Of a stretch of DNA of 25,145 nt, positions 21,556 to 25,145 are shown piece by piece. The first letter of the stretch is position 1; the number at the start of each line of letters is the position of its first letter. The stretch lies in the NCBI GenBank assembly GCA_964520785.1, contig CAZFQG010000085.1, positions 1-25,145 of the forward strand, in the 5' to 3' direction. Under the pieces are notes generated by a model. The model worked only from the letters and a program-made list of their open reading frames with translations, was not told where the DNA came from and searched no databases. This DNA is from CAZFQG01 sp964520785 (GTDB lineage: Bacteria; Planctomycetota; Planctomycetia; Pirellulales; Thermoguttaceae). Both the position numbers and the translations under genes were made by a program.

Positions 21556-23094
21556 ATGCTTCGCGTCTACAACACGCTGTCAAGAAAAAAAGAAACCTTT
21601 AAGCCGGTCGTCGCCGGCAAGGCGGGAATCTACCTGTGCGGGCCGACCGTCTACAAGCCGAGCCATATCGGGCACATGGTCGGACCGGTGATTTTCGATA
21701 CGGTGAAGCGCTATCTGGCGTATTCCGGGTACGACGTGACTTTCATCATCAATATCACCGACGTCGACGACAAGCTGATCAACGAATCGCGTGCCAGAGG
21801 CGTGGAAATGGCCGCTTTGGCCGAGGAAATGACGGCCGATTACATGGCGAATCTGGAGGCGCTCGGCGTCGATTCAGTCAGCGGGTTCCCCAAGGCCACC
21901 GACAACATCGCCGAGATCATCGACATCACCAAGGCGCTCATCGACAAGGGCTTCGCCTACGAATCGAAGGGGGACGTCTATTTTGAGGTCGCGAAGTGCC
22001 CCGGTTACGGCAAACTCAGCGGCCGGACGGCGGAGGCGACCCAAGGGGACGGGGGAGGAACCGCCGAACTCAAACGCTCCTCGGCCGATTTCGCCCTGTG
22101 GAAGTCCGCCAAGCCTGGTGAGCCGGCCTGGAAAAGCCCTTGGGGGCAAGGGAGGCCCGGCTGGCACATCGAGTGCTCCGCCATGGCGCGTAGATACCTC
22201 GGCCAGCCGTTCGACATTCACGGCGGCGGCTTGGACCTCGTCTTTCCGCACCACGAAAATGAAGTCGCCCAGAGCGAGTCCTGCTGCGGGACGACGTTCG
22301 CCAAGTACTGGATGCACAACGGCCTGATGCAGGCCTCGGACGAAGTCGGCAAGGTCGGCGGCCGCAACACCCGCGCGGCCGAAGGGGACCTCCAGTCGCA
22401 AGAGGCCGGCAAGATCAGCAAGTCGAAAGGCTCCAGCGCCTTCCGCGACATGCTCAAACGATTCTCCGCGGAGACGATCCGCTTCTTCCTCCTGGCGACG
22501 CACTACCGGCGGCCGATCGACTTCAGCGAACGGCGGATCGAGGAGGTCGGGACCGGGCTGGACACGTTCTACCGGTTCTTCAAGCGGTTCGAACGGGTCA
22601 GCGGAAAAGACTTCTACGCCCTCGGCGCGCCGGCGACCCGGAAGGAGGGAGACTTCGAACCGGGGACCGATCCACTCCTGGCGGACGTCGCCGCGATCCG
22701 CGAGCGGTTCCTCGAAGCGATGGACGACGATTTCAACACCGGCGGGGCGACCGGCGACCTCTTCGACCTGGTCCGCCGGCTGAACCGGTTCGTCGAGGAC
22801 GAGAAGCTTGAGGCAAAACCGGACGCGGCGAAGGTCGCTTCCCTCACCCGGGCGACGACGGTCCTAAAGGAACTGGCCGCGATCTTGGGGATTTTCCGCA
22901 AACCCGTCGAAAAGTCGGGCGGCGAAGACGACGGCATCGTCGAAGGCCTGATGCGCCTGCTCATAGAGGTCCGCGCGGAATCGCGAAAGAAGAAGGACTT
23001 CGCCACGGCCGACCGCATCCGCGACGCGCTCGGCGAAATCGGAATCGTTCTCGAAGACCGTCCCGGTGGAACCGATTGGAGCCTGGGGGGATAA
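21556..23094 (+). CDS. cysS: Cysteinyl-tRNA synthetase
   Basis: This 512-residue class I aminoacyl-tRNA synthetase charges tRNA-Cys. MLRVYNTLSRKKETFKPV opens the protein; Cys28 in YLCGPTVY is the first zinc ligand, and HIGH stands at 37-40. FIINITDVDDKLINES, WHIECSAMARRYLG (second zinc Cys) and FPHHENEVAQSE (zinc His and Glu) follow, and then KISKSKGS as the KMSKS loop. Between the HNGLMQ segment and that loop there is an insertion of about 25 residues (VGKVGGRNTRAAEGDLQSQE) that shorter bacterial enzymes lack. The C-terminal helical domain ends DRIRDALGEIGIVLEDRPGG and TDW. I chose the ATG at 21556 because upstream residues in the same frame are translated ispF antiframe. No Shine-Dalgarno is visible. 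Confidence 0.97.
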   Translation: MLRVYNTLSRKKETFKPVVAGKAGIYLCGPTVYKPSHIGHMVGPVIFDTVKRYLAYSGYDVTFIINITDVDDKLINESRARGVEMAALAEEMTADYMANLEALGVDSVSGFPKATDNIAEIIDITKALIDKGFAYESKGDVYFEVAKCPGYGKLSGRTAEATQGDGGGTAELKRSSADFALWKSAKPGEPAWKSPWGQGRPGWHIECSAMARRYLGQPFDIHGGGLDLVFPHHENEVAQSESCCGTTFAKYWMHNGLMQASDEVGKVGGRNTRAAEGDLQSQEAGKISKSKGSSAFRDMLKRFSAETIRFFLLATHYRRPIDFSERRIEEVGTGLDTFYRFFKRFERVSGKDFYALGAPATRKEGDFEPGTDPLLADVAAIRERFLEAMDDDFNTGGATGDLFDLVRRLNRFVEDEKLEAKPDAAKVASLTRATTVLKELAAILGIFRKPVEKSGGEDDGIVEGLMRLLIEVRAESRKKKDFATADRIRDALGEIGIVLEDRPGGTDWSLGG

Positions 23095-23102
23095 CCCCTT
23101 TT
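23087..23102 (+). promoter_or_regulatory. Mini-hairpin spanning the cysS stop before ruvC
   Basis: GGGG-ATAA-CCCC is followed by TTTT. The loop contains the cysS TAA stop, and the structure ends 3 bases before the ruvC ATG. A terminating ribosome would melt it. A four-base stem is too short for a convincing terminator. Confidence 0.3.
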
Positions 23103-23105
23103 GTT

Positions 23106-23612
23106 ATGTCCGAAAGACGGCTTCGCATCCTCGGCGTCGATCCGGGCCTGAACATCACCGGCTACGGCGTGCTGGAGATCGTCGGCCGCAGGCCGAGCAT
23201 GGTGGAGGCCGGCATCGTTCGCGGCCAAAGCAGGGAATCGCTCGCCCGGCGCGTCGCCGAAATCCACGAAGGCATCACCGGGATCATCCGCGACTTGCGC
23301 CCGGACGTGCTGGCGGTGGAGGAGCTTTATTCGCACTACGCGCGGCCGCGGACCGCCATCCTTATGGGGCATGCGCGCGGGGTGATCTGCCTGGCGGGGG
23401 TTCAGAACCATATCCCGGTCGTCCACTACGCGGCGACCCAAGTCAAACGGATTCTCACCGGGTCCGGCAGAGCCCCGAAGGGGCAAATCCAACGGGCCAT
23501 TACGGTGGAACTCGGCTTGTCCTGCGTTCCCGAACCCCCCGACGTGGCCGACGCTTTGGCGATCGCCTTGTGCCACTACCATTTGGGAGGGAATGAGGCA
23601 TTAATGCGTTAG
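23106..23612 (+). CDS. ruvC: Holliday junction resolvase RuvC
   Basis: RuvC is the endonuclease that cuts Holliday junctions brought by RuvAB in recombinational repair. The 168 residues carry the four acidic catalytic positions of the RNase H-like fold: Asp12 in ILGVDPGLNITGYG, Glu72 in VLAVEELYSHY, and Asp146 and Asp149 in PPDVADALAIALCHYH. AATQVKRILTGSGRAPKGQI is the usual DNA-contacting helix and loop. The ATG at 23106 is 11 bases after the cysS stop; a TTG at 23076 would add ten residues inside cysS and is less likely. The upstream hairpin with the cysS stop in its loop suggests translational coupling. ruvA and ruvB are not in this window. Confidence 0.95.
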   Translation: MSERRLRILGVDPGLNITGYGVLEIVGRRPSMVEAGIVRGQSRESLARRVAEIHEGITGIIRDLRPDVLAVEELYSHYARPRTAILMGHARGVICLAGVQNHIPVVHYAATQVKRILTGSGRAPKGQIQRAITVELGLSCVPEPPDVADALAIALCHYHLGGNEALMR

Positions 23613-23696
23613 AGAGGCAGGAAACGAGGCGACACGGGGGCCGATTGGAGTAGACTTTTGATCATTCACGACGGAATTCCTACCATGGAGAACCTT

Positions 23697-24878
23697 ATGC
23701 AAAAACTCATTGAACGTACGAAAGCTCGGTTCGAGAAGGAATTCCAGCGGACCCCTCAATGGATGGCGGCCGCGCCGGGAAGGGTGAATCTTATCGGGGA
23801 ACACACGGACTACAACGGCGGATTCGTTCTACCGATGGCAATCGACCGCTATACGCTCATAGCGGCCGCGCCACCGGAGGTCGGCGCGACGACGGCCCGA
23901 GTCCACAGTTCACTGTATGAATCGCCCGAGGAATTGGCGGTAACCGGGCCTTTCGAGAAGGCGAAGACGCAGTGGGCGAATTACGTCCAGGGCGTCATCG
24001 CCGGGTTCGCGGCGCGGGGGGCGACGATTCAGCCGTTTGACGCGGTCATCGATTCGACCGTTCCGCTCGGCGGGGGGCTCTCCAGCAGCGCGGCGATCGA
24101 GGTGGCGGTCGCAATGATGCTGGAACAAATGACGGGCATGGAACTTGGCCCGGTCGAAAGGGCCCTGCTCGCCCAGAAGGCGGAGCACGAATACGCCGGA
24201 ATGCCGTGCGGGATCATGGACCAGTTCAGTTCGGTGATGGGCGAGACGGACCGGCTGATGCTGATCGACTGCAAGTCCCAGGCGGTGGAACTCGTTCCGT
24301 TCGAGGCCCCGGACGTCGCCGTCCTCATCGTCAACAGCAACGTCAAGCACGAGCTGACCGGCACGGAATACGCCGACCGCCGCTACGAGTGCGAATCGGC
24401 CGCGAAGAAGCTGGGCAAGCAGTGGCTCCGCGACGTGACACTGGACGACCTCGAGGCCGCAAGAGACAAACTAACCGACCACGAATTCCGCCGCGCCAAA
24501 CACGTCGTCAGTGAAGACGACCGCACCGTCGCCGCCGCCGAGGCCCTCAAACAAGGCCGCTTCAACGACCTCGGCCCCCTGATGTACGCCAGCCACGACT
24601 CACTCCGCACCGATTTCGAAGTGAGCTGCGAAGAACTCGACATCCTCGTCGACATCGCCCGATCAATCGGCCCCGCCGGCGGCGTCCTCGGCTCCCGCAT
24701 GACCGGCGGCGGTTTCGGCGGATGTACGGTGAGTCTGGTGAAGACGGAGTCGCTCGAAAGCGTCATCGCGACGATCGAGAAGCAGTATCGCGAGATGACG
24801 GGCATCGAGCCGACGGCGTTCGCGACCCGGCCGTCGCGGGGGGCGTTCGAGCTGGGAGCTATGAGCTGGGAGCTTTGA
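23697..24878 (+). CDS. galK: Galactokinase
   Basis: GalK is a GHMP-family kinase that phosphorylates galactose to galactose-1-phosphate with ATP, the entry step of the Leloir pathway. The 393 residues contain APGRVNLIGEHTDYNGGFVL (galactokinase signature), PLGGGLSSSAAIEVAVA (phosphate-binding GHMP loop), GIMDQFSSVMGE with the catalytic Asp, and SRMTGGGFGGCTVSLV near the end. The distance from the chosen ATG to APGR equals that in the E. coli enzyme within two residues, and GGAG lies 6 bases before it. An ATG at 23685 would add four residues. The last nine residues (ELGAMSWEL) come from a short DNA repeat and look like a recent extension. No galT or galE is in view. The gene follows ruvC by 84 bases. 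Confidence 0.95.
   Translation: MQKLIERTKARFEKEFQRTPQWMAAAPGRVNLIGEHTDYNGGFVLPMAIDRYTLIAAAPPEVGATTARVHSSLYESPEELAVTGPFEKAKTQWANYVQGVIAGFAARGATIQPFDAVIDSTVPLGGGLSSSAAIEVAVAMMLEQMTGMELGPVERALLAQKAEHEYAGMPCGIMDQFSSVMGETDRLMLIDCKSQAVELVPFEAPDVAVLIVNSNVKHELTGTEYADRRYECESAAKKLGKQWLRDVTLDDLEAARDKLTDHEFRRAKHVVSEDDRTVAAAEALKQGRFNDLGPLMYASHDSLRTDFEVSCEELDILVDIARSIGPAGGVLGSRMTGGGFGGCTVSLVKTESLESVIATIEKQYREMTGIEPTAFATRPSRGAFELGAMSWEL
24849..24874 (+). repeat. Tandem 12-base repeat at the galK 3' end
   Basis: GAGCTGGGAGCT occurs at 24849-24860 and again at 24863-24874, separated by AT, with the TGA stop following at 24876. It encodes the unusual C-terminal tail of GalK and could have arisen by slippage. 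Confidence 0.6.
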
Positions 24879-24910
24879 AAGGCTGTAGATCGTCCTGGAG
24901 AACCCAAAGA

Positions 24911-25111
24911 GTGAATCCCCAGAAGAAACCAATCCTTTATTATCGCCGCTCTTGGTTTGTGCAAGTCCTGATCAGCTTGCTTTTCCTCGTGTTTGCCGTG
25001 CTGTTCGTCCCTACCCTGATGTGGCTCCTCAACTGGCCTCCCTTGGGCATTGTGATCTTGAGCATGGTCTTGTTGTGCTGCGTTCTGCTCTACGGATGGA
25101 CCATTTATTGA
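24911..25111 (+). CDS. Small two-helix membrane protein
   Basis: This is a 66-residue protein that starts at GTG 24911, with GGAG about 10 bases upstream. A basic start (NPQKKPILYYRRSW) precedes two hydrophobic helices, FVQVLISLLFLVFAVLFVPT and IVILSMVLLCCVLLYGW, separated by the short loop NWPPLG. The positive-inside rule puts the N-terminus in the cytoplasm, and the C-terminus would then also face the cytoplasm. Small DUF-type membrane proteins of this kind are common and mostly uncharacterised, and I recognise no specific family. The frame stays open upstream into galK, but that part is a galK antiframe. It may be cotranscribed with galK, 32 bases before it. Confidence 0.6.
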   Translation: MNPQKKPILYYRRSWFVQVLISLLFLVFAVLFVPTLMWLLNWPPLGIVILSMVLLCCVLLYGWTIY

Positions 25112-25145
25112 CATGTGTCGCAAACGGAGAGACATCGTCTGCATT

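Overview
The window most likely comes from a planctomycete (Planctomycetota). The best evidence is the very large secreted protein at 9102-13745. It starts with the basic leader and FEPLERRELLS-type motif typical of planctomycete exported proteins, and it carries lamin-tail, CotH-kinase and dockerin domains. A secreted ADP-ribosylglycohydrolase-like protein, a secreted glycosidase-like protein of a planctomycete/Lentisphaerae type and a C69 peptidase agree with this. Base composition is GC-rich and even, and I see no insertion sequence, phage gene, CRISPR array, rRNA or tRNA. It reads as ordinary chromosome with a planctomycete accessory flavour.

Layout. Positions 1-121 hold the tail of a PhoU-like gene. 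Next come a family-4 type glycosyltransferase (358-1581) and an MttB-family methyltransferase without pyrrolysine (1706-3151), which converges tail to tail with a C69 peptidase (3079-4626, minus) and overlaps it. Diverging from the peptidase is an apparent operon of proC, a small Cys-rich protein and an acidic protein (4832-6395). It is followed by a secreted ADP-ribosylglycohydrolase homologue and a class V aminotransferase (6529-9020), then the 1547-residue CotH/lamin-tail/dockerin protein. A 385-base convergent gap separates these from a leftward cluster that reads, in transcription order, serC, ispH, a degenerate enolase-superfamily protein, a secreted glycosidase-like protein and a glucokinase-regulatory-protein-like double-SIS protein (20679 down to 14131). 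Rightward from the same intergenic region run ispF, cysS, ruvC, galK and a small membrane protein (20969-25111).

Working together. ispF and ispH are two steps of the MEP isoprenoid pathway and sit on divergent units that share one 289-base control region. serC and proC serve serine and proline synthesis. The secreted glycosidase-like protein, the sugar-phosphate-binding SIS protein and galK hint at carbohydrate use, but nothing here joins them into one proven pathway. Several good sigma70-like promoters are visible. Two of them have identical hexamers and spacing (TTGCGT-17-TATATT), and the ispF promoter predicts a nearly leaderless mRNA.

I did not find a convincing new multi-gene system. 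The most interesting items are the GKRP-like protein, the enolase-superfamily protein that has lost its catalytic residues, and the nested-domain architecture of the CotH protein. All family assignments come from reading the sequence and from memory of the families; no database search was run.
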